Assembly: GCA_910578185.1 (NCBI GenBank)
Contig: CAJTPN010000007.1
Location: forward strand, 16,354-80,353
DNA from: an uncultured Acetatifactor sp.
GTDB lineage: Bacteria > Bacillota > Clostridia > Lachnospirales > Lachnospiraceae
Length of the DNA: 64,000 bases
Direction of reading: 5' to 3'
Numbering within the stretch: the stretch's first letter is position 1; each line of letters begins with the position of its first letter. Both the position numbers and the translations under genes were made by a program. The notes below the pieces were generated by a model. That model was given only the letters and a program-made list of their open reading frames with translations, was not told the origin of the DNA and did not search any database. Shown piece after piece: positions 1 through 7,919 of this stretch.

Positions 1-1201
1 GAGCCGAGACCTTTTGGGGACGCTGCCGATTTTGACCACGGGATTTGGTCCCGCGGTTCTCCGGCATGGTGCGGGATTTGCTGCCAGCTTTTTTGCCCGG
101 TGCGGAGGCGGTATGAGAACCATCCCCCACCAAATTCGCCCCAGGAGCCTCCTCGCCGGAGGCCTGGAGCCTGGGGAGGATCACGTCTTCGATATACACT
201 GCAAAAAGTCCTGCGGCAACGGACAGCAGAGTCACTGCCAAGTGGTGTATCAAGTTGTTTTCCACCAATAAGTCGCTCAGGTGTAGCAGCTTGGCAATAG
301 CACGAACCACCACGATAAAGGCAGGGTGCAGGATATAGATCCAGGTGGACGCGGTACGACAGCTTTTGGAAGAACTCTTCGGCAGGCATAACAGACACTG
401 ATACAGGAAAAACATGGTGGGAATCAGTGCCACATACATGCTGTCGTGGCGCGGTAAATGAAATTGGCGCAGGAGAAAGGCTTCAATGGTCATCAGCGAA
501 AAGGAGAGGGTCAGGCCTATGATGCAGATTTGCAGTGTTCTTCCTCCGGCTTGCGTTTCCTGGTTTTGACTGCGCACGGCCATCCAGGCGCCCAGCACCA
601 GGAAAATGGGAGCCATGAAAATGCCATTGCGTGTGTAAGAAAAGAACTGGAATCCGAATCCGTATACGGCATCCAAAACAGGAACCTTTTCAATCAGTCC
701 ATAATAGCTGTCGCCAAACAGTCCTATCATATATAAAATGATGGATAGGATGGTCATGCCCCGCAATCTCATAAAGAGACTCATCAGGTAAACTAACAGC
801 ATGCCCAATATGCAGGCGGGAAAATACCACAGGTGATAAAAGGTACCGTCAAACAGGAACATGCGCAGAGCGGAACCTATGGTCATATCTTTATAATGTC
901 CCGCATAAATGCCTATGGGCAGATAGAGCAGGATACAGAAGACATAGAACATTGTGGTTTTACGCAGATATTTTATCAACCTTGGCCCGTTTTTTGGGGA
1001 GGGGGTCAGGAATGCGGAGGCGACAAATTGTCCTGTCACCATAAAGAAAAAAGGAACTACAACCCTTGCCAGAACACTGGTCAGGAAAAAGTTGGCGTCA
1101 GTGTTAATGTTGGCAAGGGCAGCAGTGTGGTTGGTGATGGCCAGCAGTGCGGCTGCCACCCGAAATCTGTCAAGCCAGCCATAATTTGCTTTGGTGCGCA
1201 T
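1..1201 (-). CDS. vanT: VanT-type membrane serine racemase, N-terminal part (runs off left edge)
   Basis: Open reading frame from ATG at 1201 to the window edge with no stop, about 400 residues. The start is firm: AAAGGAGG lies 7 nt upstream. It opens MRTKANYGWLDRFRVAAALL and continues through roughly ten hydrophobic segments of the acyltransferase-3 type, including GTFYHLWYFPA. VanT proteins have this membrane domain followed by a PLP-dependent alanine-racemase-like domain that makes D-Ser from L-Ser; the racemase half would lie left of the window and is not seen. After the last membrane segment (about residue 345) comes a basic, Ser/Gly/Arg-rich stretch of at least 50 residues, longer than expected for a simple linker. 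The gene follows the VanG-type ligase on the same strand, which supports a D-Ser supply role. An acyltransferase-3 protein of other function remains possible until the C-terminus is read. Confidence 0.75.
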   Translation of the reverse strand, partial: MRTKANYGWLDRFRVAAALLAITNHTAALANINTDANFFLTSVLARVVVPFFFMVTGQFVASAFLTPSPKNGPRLIKYLRKTTMFYVFCILLYLPIGIYAGHYKDMTIGSALRMFLFDGTFYHLWYFPACILGMLLVYLMSLFMRLRGMTILSIILYMIGLFGDSYYGLIEKVPVLDAVYGFGFQFFSYTRNGIFMAPIFLVLGAWMAVRSQNQETQAGGRTLQICIIGLTLSFSLMTIEAFLLRQFHLPRHDSMYVALIPTMFFLYQCLLCLPKSSSKSCRTASTWIYILHPAFIVVVRAIAKLLHLSDLLVENNLIHHLAVTLLSVAAGLFAVYIEDVILPRLQASGEEAPGANLVGDGSHTASAPGKKAGSKSRTMPENRGTKSRGQNRQRPQKVSA

Positions 1202-1310
1202 CTGCCGTCCTCCTTTCCGGCGCTTCCTGCGGTATAGGGTTATCCCAATCCTGCTCCTGCGGTACAGGAGCGCCCATAATAAAACTTTTTTGTATCATAA
1301 TGGTACCCAT
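1170..1310 (-). CDS. Possible 46-residue leader peptide overlapping vanT start
   Basis: A short frame begins MGTIMIQKSFIMGAPVPQEQ with AGAGG 7 nt upstream of its ATG and ends inside vanT, overlapping it by 32 nt in another frame. It sits in the 254-nt gap between the ligase stop and vanT. No family is recognised. It could be a translated coupling peptide for vanT or chance. Confidence 0.25.
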   Translation of the reverse strand: MGTIMIQKSFIMGAPVPQEQDWDNPIPQEAPERRTADAHQSKLWLA

Positions 1311-1455
1311 AATATGCCTCTTTTTTGATTTGATTGTCCGAAAGGTTTCCCAAACCGGACAGAATCTGTCCCGGTTGCTGCCCGTCCGGCAACAGTTCAA
1401 CCGACGAACCCTGTGGGGACGCGCAAACGGGTAAACGGTTCCTGCCTTGGGCGGA

Positions 1456-2505
1456 TTACTCTGCTATGGTTTGTTCTATGATCGTTGTCAGAACCTGACG
1501 AAGGGAATGCCCTGCGGCCTTCATCATACTGGGATAACGGCTGTGTTCCGTGAAGCCCGGGATGGTGTTGGCTTCGTTGAACACTACTTCTCCCGTGGGC
1601 TTGAGGAACATGTCTATCCGTGCAAAGCCTTTGCAGGCCAGAATCCGATAGATACGCCCGGCAGTTTCCTTGATCTCGGCGGCCTTGGCGTTGTCGATTC
1701 TGGCAGGTACATGGATGGCGGAGGTCTTTAGGGTGTACTTTTCCGTAAAGTCAAAGAAATCTCCGGAAAGCTCAATCTCGTCCACTTCTCCGATGGTCAG
1801 TTCCCTGTGGCCCATCACTGCGCATCCCACCTCAAATCCTTCGATATTTTCTTCTATGATTGCCTGACTGTCATATTGAAAGGCATGGGATACGGCGGCA
1901 GACAGATGTTCTTTTTTGGAAACCTTGGAGACGCCGTAGGAAGAACCGGCATTGACGGGTTTCACATAAAGTGGATATCCGATGGTTTCAGCAAAGGCTT
2001 CTATGCGTTCAAAGGGGGTGTCCGGCGCCAGCACCATTGCACTGGGAACCGGGATGCCTGCAAGGCTTACCAGTTTATGCGCCCGATCCTTGTCCATGCA
2101 AAGAGCGGAAGCCAAGGTGCCGCAGCCGGCCAGAGGAATTCCTGCCATTTCCAGCATTCCCTGTAAGGTGCCGTCCTCTCCGTTGCTGCCGTGGAGTATG
2201 GGCAAAGCCACATCAATAGGGATGCGGGTTATCCCGTCTTCCTTCAGCACAAGCAGGCAGCGGTCGGAGCGATTTGGTGAAAGTACCACCGGCGTACAAT
2301 ATTCGGAATCATGCCAATTATCCGCAAGGAGTCTTTCCACCGGGCCGTTATAGTAATACCAGGTTCCTTCTTTTGTAATGCCCACCATAATAGGATTATA
2401 TTTTTGGTTGTCCAGATTGAGAATAACGCCGGACGCAGAGGAGAGGGATACGCTGTATTCCGGGGAACATCCGCCGAAAAAGACAGCAACGTTCAACTTT
2501 TTCAT
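1456..2505 (-). CDS. vanG: D-alanine--D-serine ligase, VanG type
   Basis: 349 residues, the length of known VanG. It starts MKKLNVAVFFGGCSPEYSVS; the ATG at 2505 has GAAAGG 12 nt upstream, while in-frame TTG/ATG codons further up have no usable ribosome site. ATP-grasp ligase features are LHGSNGEDGTLQG, ALCMDKDRAHKLVSLAGIPV, YPLYVKPVNAGSSYGV, and a C-terminal FNEANTIPGFTEHSRYP. The omega-loop region reads FFDFTEKYTLKTS, as in D-Ala-D-Ser ligases rather than VanA/B D-Lac ligases. Known enzymes of this class join D-Ala and D-Ser in the cytoplasm to make peptidoglycan precursors ending in D-Ser, which bind vancomycin weakly. vanT follows on the same strand. No VanXY dipeptidase/carboxypeptidase lies between them, unlike the usual vanG-vanXY-vanT order. 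A housekeeping Ddl is the alternative, but the sequence reads closer to VanG. Confidence 0.82.
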   Translation of the reverse strand: MKKLNVAVFFGGCSPEYSVSLSSASGVILNLDNQKYNPIMVGITKEGTWYYYNGPVERLLADNWHDSEYCTPVVLSPNRSDRCLLVLKEDGITRIPIDVALPILHGSNGEDGTLQGMLEMAGIPLAGCGTLASALCMDKDRAHKLVSLAGIPVPSAMVLAPDTPFERIEAFAETIGYPLYVKPVNAGSSYGVSKVSKKEHLSAAVSHAFQYDSQAIIEENIEGFEVGCAVMGHRELTIGEVDEIELSGDFFDFTEKYTLKTSAIHVPARIDNAKAAEIKETAGRIYRILACKGFARIDMFLKPTGEVVFNEANTIPGFTEHSRYPSMMKAAGHSLRQVLTTIIEQTIAE

Positions 2506-2628
2506 AATGATAACCATACCTTTCTGTGGCCTGCGCATTTTGTATGACAGGCACAAATTCCTGTTCTTGGAAAAAAATCGTTCGCTTCTATCCTACAACC
2601 AAAGCGCGGAAAAGTAAATAGCAGGATG

Positions 2629-2682
2629 TTTAAGATTTTTTTACGTTTGCACAACACGGAAATTCTTAAGATTTTTTTTATG
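2629..2682. promoter_or_regulatory. Direct repeats TTAAGATTTTTTT between ligase and kinase
   Basis: TTTAAGATTTTTTTACG at 2629 and TCTTAAGATTTTTTTTATG at 2664 are near copies in the same orientation, about 36 nt apart. They lie in the divergent region between the ligase (minus) and the kinase operon (plus). Paired direct repeats are typical sites for OmpR-type regulators, so they could serve the neighbouring response regulator. This is inference from position and form. Confidence 0.35.
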
Positions 2683-2700
2683 ATATTATTTGTGTTAATT

Positions 2701-2730
2701 TATACATTTGTGGGTAGGACATGGTATAAT
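2701..2730 (+). promoter_or_regulatory. Promoter candidate for kinase/regulator operon
   Basis: TATAAT at 2725-2730 carries an extended -10 (TGG just before it). A weak -35, TATACA (2701-2706), lies 18 nt upstream. The transcript would have a leader of about 395 nt before the kinase start. Confidence 0.5.
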
Positions 2731-2736
2731 AAGTCC

Positions 2737-3131
2737 ATATTGAAGGCATGGAACGGCCGAATGGCCATCAGGCCATGATCGCCAATACCTTTATTACTGT
2801 GGGCAATGAGCCAAGTCAATGCAGTTGACCTGGTGCCGTGTTAGGCCAACCAGAGGCTGACTTGGACATTTGGCGAATGCCGCGAGGGTCAGATACCAAT
2901 GCGTCCGAAGGACGCATTGAGCTTTGTAGTGTTGCAAGCTTGATGCTTTCGCTGCTTGCAGTGGGGGATTTGATTCCATAAGGGATGCGGAATGGGGCGG
3001 TCCGTATCACATTGGTCTGGGATCATGATACGGACTCATGGGGCAAGGGGAAGCGAACAGTGTCTGGCCTGCAGTTTCAAGGCTCCGGCCGCGCTGCGTC
3101 TTCCGCGGAGTACGGGGATAGGAGTGAATTT
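2737..3131 (+). other. Long untranslated leader with hairpin
   Basis: About 395 nt between promoter and kinase start without a convincing gene. It contains a perfect 10-bp stem with GAA loop at 2897-2919 (CAATGCGTCC/GGACGCATTG) that is not followed by a T-run, so it is not a simple terminator, plus several smaller GGCC-rich complementarities near 2750-2785. No known riboswitch class is recognised. Confidence 0.4.
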
Positions 3132-4616
3132 ATGAGATTTAAGACAAGGCTGCGGGTTACCTTTGTAGTCATAATTGTTTTACCGCTGGCGCTGACTGTG
3201 CTGGCGTTCTTTGGCATTGGTCTGTATCTGATGAATGTTCAAAAAGGATTCCCGGCGGTTCAGCCCGGTTATACGGCGCTGACGGAAAATATGCAGGAAG
3301 TGGTGGACGCAACCGATAAGGCGTTTTTTCACTTACAGGATCAGATTGCCAAGGATCCTTCCAGGCTTGCGGATAAGGAATATCTGGAGCAGGTAAATTC
3401 CCGGATTGCTCGTAAGACCACCTATATTATAGTCAGAAAGGGTGAGGAGCTTTATTATGCCGGGAACCGGGAGGCAGCGGAAGTTATTTTCCCCAAGCTG
3501 CCCGGATATATGGAAAATGATATTTCGGAGGATTCGGGGTTTTATTTTGATGAGCTGGATAAATTTGTAAAGCAGCTGGACTTTGTGTTTCCGGATGGCA
3601 GCGAGGGCAGCGCCTTTGTGATCACAAAGGTGAATTCTTTGATTTCCAGGCATCTGCTGATGGATATGTTTGTTGCCATTTTTCTGATCTTAATGCTTAC
3701 CAGTCTGATTTTAACCTGGTGGATACACCGGGGTGTGCTGAAACCGGTCAATGAGCTGAATATTGCCATGCGCAAGATCAAGGAGGGGAATTTCGAATAT
3801 TCTCTGGAAACTGACGCCAAGGGCGAGATTGGGGACCTGTACAGGAACTATGAGGATATGCGGCTGCGCCTGAAGGAGACCACGGAGGAGAACAGAGAAG
3901 GGCAGAAACAGAACCGTGAGCTGGTGAGCAATATTTCACATGATCTTAAGACTCCCATCACGGCAATCAAAGGTTATGTGGAAGGAATCATGGACGGCGT
4001 GGCGGATACGCCGGAAAAAATAGATAAATACATTAAAACCATCTATAATAAGGCCAATGATATGGAAAGGCTGATCAATGAGCTGACCTATTATTCCGGA
4101 ATTGACAACAACAGGATACCGTATAATTTCCATCGCATCAATGTGGCGGATTACTTTGGAGATTGTGTGGAGGAGGTAGGGTTGGATCTGGAGCAGAAAA
4201 ATATCGAATTGAATTATTCCAACCTGGCCCGGTCAGATACCGTCGTCATTGCGGATCCGGAGCAGATGAAGAAGGTCATTAATAATATTATCAGCAATAG
4301 TGTAAAATACATGGATAAGCCAAAGGGTGTGATCGACATCCGCATCATGGATGAGGTAGATTCCATACGTATCGGAATAGAAGACAATGGAAAGGGCATT
4401 GCGCCAAAGGACTTACCCAAGATATTTGAGCGATTTTATCGAACGGATGCCTCAAGGAATTCCGCTCAGGGCGGAAGCGGTATCGGACTCTCAATTGTGA
4501 AAAAGATCATAGAGGATCATGGGGGCTACATTTGGGCCACCAGCAGAGAAGGGGAAGGCACCTGTATTAATTTTGTATTGAGAAAATATGTGGAGCTCCA
4601 GGATGAAAACGAGTGA
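3132..4616 (+). CDS. Membrane sensor histidine kinase
   Basis: 494 residues from ATG at 3132, chosen because ATAGGAG lies 8 nt upstream; in-frame codons further up lack this. Order: membrane segment about 10-34; extracytoplasmic region about 35-175 without a recognised fold; second membrane segment about 178-200; HAMP; dimerisation box SNISHDLKTPITAIKGY with phospho-acceptor His270; and ATPase domain with NNIISNSVKYM (N box), DNGKGIAP (G1), FERFYR (F box) and GGSGIGLSIVKKI (G2). It forms an operon with the response regulator 34 nt downstream. The kinase-before-regulator order and the large sensor region differ from typical VanR-VanS, so assignment as VanS is not supported despite the VanG ligase next door. 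Confidence 0.9.
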   Translation: MRFKTRLRVTFVVIIVLPLALTVLAFFGIGLYLMNVQKGFPAVQPGYTALTENMQEVVDATDKAFFHLQDQIAKDPSRLADKEYLEQVNSRIARKTTYIIVRKGEELYYAGNREAAEVIFPKLPGYMENDISEDSGFYFDELDKFVKQLDFVFPDGSEGSAFVITKVNSLISRHLLMDMFVAIFLILMLTSLILTWWIHRGVLKPVNELNIAMRKIKEGNFEYSLETDAKGEIGDLYRNYEDMRLRLKETTEENREGQKQNRELVSNISHDLKTPITAIKGYVEGIMDGVADTPEKIDKYIKTIYNKANDMERLINELTYYSGIDNNRIPYNFHRINVADYFGDCVEEVGLDLEQKNIELNYSNLARSDTVVIADPEQMKKVINNIISNSVKYMDKPKGVIDIRIMDEVDSIRIGIEDNGKGIAPKDLPKIFERFYRTDASRNSAQGGSGIGLSIVKKIIEDHGGYIWATSREGEGTCINFVLRKYVELQDENE

Positions 4617-4650
4617 AACCACAAAGCGATAGGAAAGGCAGGTTAATGTA

Positions 4651-5343
4651 ATGAGCAGAATATTGATTGTTGAGGATGAAGTCGCGATTGCGGACTTGGA
4701 GAAGGATTACCTGGAGTTAAGTGATTTTCAGGTGGATATCTGCAATACGGGGGATGAAGGGCTGGAAATGGCGTTGAACGGCGAGTACAATCTGGTTATT
4801 TTGGATCTGATGCTGCCCGGTATGGATGGCTTTGAGGTTTGCAGAAAGATTCGGGAGAGCAAAAATATTCCGATACTGATGGTCTCGGCCAAGAAGGATG
4901 ACATTGACAAGATCAGGGGGCTGGGGCTGGGGGCGGATGATTACATGACCAAGCCTTTCAGCCCCAGCGAGCTGGTGGCGCGGGTGAAGGCGCATATGGC
5001 CAGGTATGAACGTCTGGTGGGAACAAATCAGAAGCCTCAGAATGACATTGTTGAGATAAGAGGTATTCGCATAGACAAGACGGCAAGGCGCGTTTATATA
5101 AACGGAGAAGAGAGAAACTTTACCACAAAGGAATTTGACCTTTTAACCTTTCTGGTGGAGAATCCCAATCATGTGTTTACCAAGGAAGAGCTGTTCAGAG
5201 AGATCTGGGATATGGATTCCATCGGAGACATTGCAACAGTCACGGTGCATATCAAGAAGATTCGGGAGAAGATAGAACCCGATACCGCGAAGCCCCAGTA
5301 TATTGAGACCATATGGGGAGTGGGGTACCGGTTTAAAGTGTAA
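4651..5343 (+). CDS. OmpR-family response regulator
   Basis: 230 residues. Receiver domain 1-120 has acidic pocket E8/D9, phospho-acceptor Asp52 in LVILDLMLPGMDG, the conserved signalling Ser of MVSAKKD and the Lys of MTKPF. The winged-helix DNA-binding domain occupies about 130-230, ending YIETIWGVGYRFKV as in PhoB/OmpR members. It is the partner of the kinase just upstream and probably binds DNA as a dimer on direct repeats. The repeats at 2629-2682 are candidate sites. A strong terminator follows. Confidence 0.93.
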   Translation: MSRILIVEDEVAIADLEKDYLELSDFQVDICNTGDEGLEMALNGEYNLVILDLMLPGMDGFEVCRKIRESKNIPILMVSAKKDDIDKIRGLGLGADDYMTKPFSPSELVARVKAHMARYERLVGTNQKPQNDIVEIRGIRIDKTARRVYINGEERNFTTKEFDLLTFLVENPNHVFTKEELFREIWDMDSIGDIATVTVHIKKIREKIEPDTAKPQYIETIWGVGYRFKV

Positions 5344-5358
5344 TGTTTTTCAGGCGTC

Positions 5359-5389
5359 GGCGCCGGGGTTTTTGCCCGGCGCCTGTTTT
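5359..5389 (+). terminator. Rho-independent terminator
   Basis: GGCGCCGGG (5359-5367) pairs with CCCGGCGCC (5375-5383) and is followed by TGTTTT. It closes the kinase/regulator operon. Confidence 0.85.
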
Positions 5390-5413
5390 GGGATTGGTGA
5401 AAGGAGTGCATCC

Positions 5414-6937
5414 ATGTTGGCCATGGGATCGGAAGCTGACGAAAGCAGTCAGGAGAAACAAGAAGTCCTTCCGGAGGCGTTTTTAAGGAGAATGCAGCGG
5501 ATGCTGGGAGAGGAATATGAAGCGTTTCTGGAGGCATTGGGAGAGGGAAAATATCAGGCGCTGCGCTTGAACCCATTGAAGCGGGGAATGGATGGGAAAC
5601 GGGTCTCAAAAGAGATATTAGACGGTGAATTTCCCGGACTCTCAAGGGTTCCCTGGGCTGCAGACGGGTATTATTATGAAGTGGGGAGTAAGCCGGGCAG
5701 GCACCCATATCATGAGGCTGGACTGTACTATATTCAGGAGCCAAGCGCCATGGCCCCGGTGGAATTGCTGGACGTTGGGCCAGGGAAAAGGGTGTTGGAT
5801 CTGTGCGCGGCTCCGGGAGGCAAGAGCACTCAGATAGCATCAAAGCTTGAGGGAAGTGGTCTGCTTGTTTGTAATGAGATACATTCCGTGCGGGGAAAGG
5901 CACTTTCAGAGAATGTGGAGCGGCTTGGGATAGGAAATGCCTGTGTGACAAATGAGACTCCGGAACGTCTGACGGAATACTTTCCCCAGTATTTCGACAG
6001 GATTTTGGTGGATGCACCCTGTTCCGGCGAGGGAATGTTTCGGAAAAACAGTATGGCCTGTGAAGCGTGGAGCCAGGAAAATGTGGATTTGTGTGCAAAG
6101 CGCCAGGACGGAATACTGGACTTTGCCGCAGAAATGCTCTGTCCTGGCGGCAGGCTGGTGTATTCCACCTGTACATTTGCCCCGGAAGAGAATGAGGGCA
6201 GTGTCAACCGATTTTTAAAGCGGCATGAAGAATTCTCACTCCTGCCCTTATCTGATGGCCAAAGGGCGCAGATGGGACTGGCAGGCTGCAACGGCGTGCC
6301 GGAATACCTGGAACATCCCACGGCGGGGCTGGAGGAAACTTTGCGTTTGTGGCCCCAGCGGGTTTTGGGAGAAGGGCATTTTGCCGCTGTTTTGCAAAAG
6401 GCGGGAAGTTCGTCGGAGGGGTTTTTACCGCAGTCACGCTATGGAACCATAACGGGAATTGGCCGGAATGAAATTGAGTCCTTTGTGGAATTTTGCGGGG
6501 AGAATCTGCGGATCTCTTCGGAGGGAGAGATTCTGCGTGAGATTGGCGCAATGGCCGGGGTATCCGGGGAAGTACAGATCATCAGGTTTGGGGAGAAGCT
6601 GTATCTGGTGCCGGCACAAATGCCTTCGCCCAAGGGCTTGAAAGTACTGCGGATTGGCTTACAGCTTGGAGAAATGAAGAAGAATCGTTTTGAGCCTTCT
6701 CATGCCCTGGCTTTGGCTTTGGCGCCGGAAGGCGCGGTACATGTATGGAACCTGAAGGCGGATTCACGGGAGATTAGGTCATATTTAAACGGTGAAACGA
6801 TTCCAGGGGAAGGGGAAAAGGGCTGGTATTTGATCTGCGTGGACGGATTTGGCATTGGCTGGGGCAAGCTTGCAGGCAACCAGATGAAGAATCACTATCC
6901 CAAAGGCTTGAGGGGGAAATGTCCTTTGAATACATAG
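5414..6937 (+). CDS. RsmF/NOL1-NOP2-Sun type rRNA m5C methyltransferase
   Basis: 507 residues from ATG at 5414 (AAGGAG 8 nt upstream; the longer frame overlaps the previous gene and terminator). N-terminal substrate-binding part, then the SAM domain: YYIQEPSAMAPVELLDV, DLCAAPGGKSTQIAS (SAM loop), the first catalytic-type motif LVDAPCSGEGMFRKN and the second YSTCTFAPEENEG, which holds the nucleophile Cys. The C-terminal 200 residues resemble the accessory and PUA-like regions of RsmF (reads YLVPAQMP, then KNRFEPSHALALAL). Such enzymes methylate cytosines in rRNA, so the exact target is inferred only by family. A pseudouridine synthase gene begins 18 nt downstream, suggesting a small RNA-modification operon. 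Confidence 0.9.
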   Translation: MLAMGSEADESSQEKQEVLPEAFLRRMQRMLGEEYEAFLEALGEGKYQALRLNPLKRGMDGKRVSKEILDGEFPGLSRVPWAADGYYYEVGSKPGRHPYHEAGLYYIQEPSAMAPVELLDVGPGKRVLDLCAAPGGKSTQIASKLEGSGLLVCNEIHSVRGKALSENVERLGIGNACVTNETPERLTEYFPQYFDRILVDAPCSGEGMFRKNSMACEAWSQENVDLCAKRQDGILDFAAEMLCPGGRLVYSTCTFAPEENEGSVNRFLKRHEEFSLLPLSDGQRAQMGLAGCNGVPEYLEHPTAGLEETLRLWPQRVLGEGHFAAVLQKAGSSSEGFLPQSRYGTITGIGRNEIESFVEFCGENLRISSEGEILREIGAMAGVSGEVQIIRFGEKLYLVPAQMPSPKGLKVLRIGLQLGEMKKNRFEPSHALALALAPEGAVHVWNLKADSREIRSYLNGETIPGEGEKGWYLICVDGFGIGWGKLAGNQMKNHYPKGLRGKCPLNT

Positions 6938-6955
6938 CACAGGAGAGTAACCCGG

Positions 6956-7684
6956 ATGAGAACGGAGATTTTATTTGAGGATCGCCATGTATTAGTGGTG
7001 TATAAACCTGCAGGTTTGGCGGTTCAGTCTGCCAAAGTAGGACAGATGGATGTGGTCAGTGAGCTGAAAAATTATCTGCGGCGTTCAGAAGGGAATGAGA
7101 AGGGCCGTGAACAGAAGGCTCCTTACCTTGGCGTTATTCATCGTCTGGATCAGCCGGTGGAGGGATTGCTGGTCTTTGCCAAAAGCAAAAAGGCTGCGGA
7201 GGTATTGTCTGCACAGCTGCAAAAACAGGGAGAGGAAGTAACGCTTCACAAACAATACTGCGCCGTACTCTGCGGTGACGCCTTAAGCGGCGAGGGGGAG
7301 CTTGTGGACTATCTCTACAAGGGTAAGGACAACAAAGCGGCGGTGGCGGATAGGCGGGAAGCTGCCGGGGCGAAACGGGCTGTGCTGCGGTACCGCATCA
7401 TTCAAACCAGAACAGACATATCAGGCGTTTTGGCACTGGGGGATATCCGCATTGAGACCGGACGTTTCCATCAGATTCGGGCACAGATGGCACATGCGGG
7501 AATGCCTCTTTTAGGGGATCAAAAATACGGAGATCAGGACACAAAGGCGTTGTCAAAAAGGCTGGAGATCTCCCATGTGGCTCTCTGCGCACAAGGGCTT
7601 GCGTTTCGGCATCCGGTGACAAACCAGGCAATGCACTTTGAGATAAAACCCAAGGGGAAAGCATTTACTTTCTTTTGCATATGA
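6956..7684 (+). CDS. RluA-family pseudouridine synthase
   Basis: 242 residues, no S4 domain, so similar in layout to short RluA/RluE-like enzymes. It begins with ILFEDRHVLVVYKPAGLAVQ and has the catalytic loop VIHRLDQPVEGLLVFAKS, where the Asp of HRLD is the conserved nucleophile. The usual following TSG is replaced by VEG. The C-terminal RFHQIRAQMAHAGMPLLGD motif is typical of the family. Target base is unknown (rRNA or tRNA uridine). The ATG has AGGAGAG about 9 nt upstream and the gene lies 18 nt after the methyltransferase. The 235 nt that follow hold no gene I can support. Confidence 0.9.
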   Translation: MRTEILFEDRHVLVVYKPAGLAVQSAKVGQMDVVSELKNYLRRSEGNEKGREQKAPYLGVIHRLDQPVEGLLVFAKSKKAAEVLSAQLQKQGEEVTLHKQYCAVLCGDALSGEGELVDYLYKGKDNKAAVADRREAAGAKRAVLRYRIIQTRTDISGVLALGDIRIETGRFHQIRAQMAHAGMPLLGDQKYGDQDTKALSKRLEISHVALCAQGLAFRHPVTNQAMHFEIKPKGKAFTFFCI

Positions 7685-7919
7685 ACCTCCATTGCTGAAG
7701 TCCAATGCCTGTTTACAGCCTCGATTGCCAGTGCGGCGGAGCATATTGTGCAGATAAAACACCATGATAACAGGAATGATAATGTAAAAATAAGCCATAC
7801 TATCAGAAGATAATATTTTGCAGTTATCTGCTGAGGGAGCAGGGGGCAAATACTGCCTGCCGTAATCCCGCCGTATCAGCAGGCCCATGACGGCAGTGAG
7901 GAACAGAGGTGGGAGAAGT

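Noticed and set aside
3132..5343. VanS/VanR assignment for the two-component pair
   Set aside because: Gene order is kinase first, orientation is divergent, and the sensor region is much larger than in VanS. Proximity alone is not enough.
5169..6176. 335-codon minus frame
   Set aside because: Antisense to the response regulator and methyltransferase, with no ribosome site or motif.
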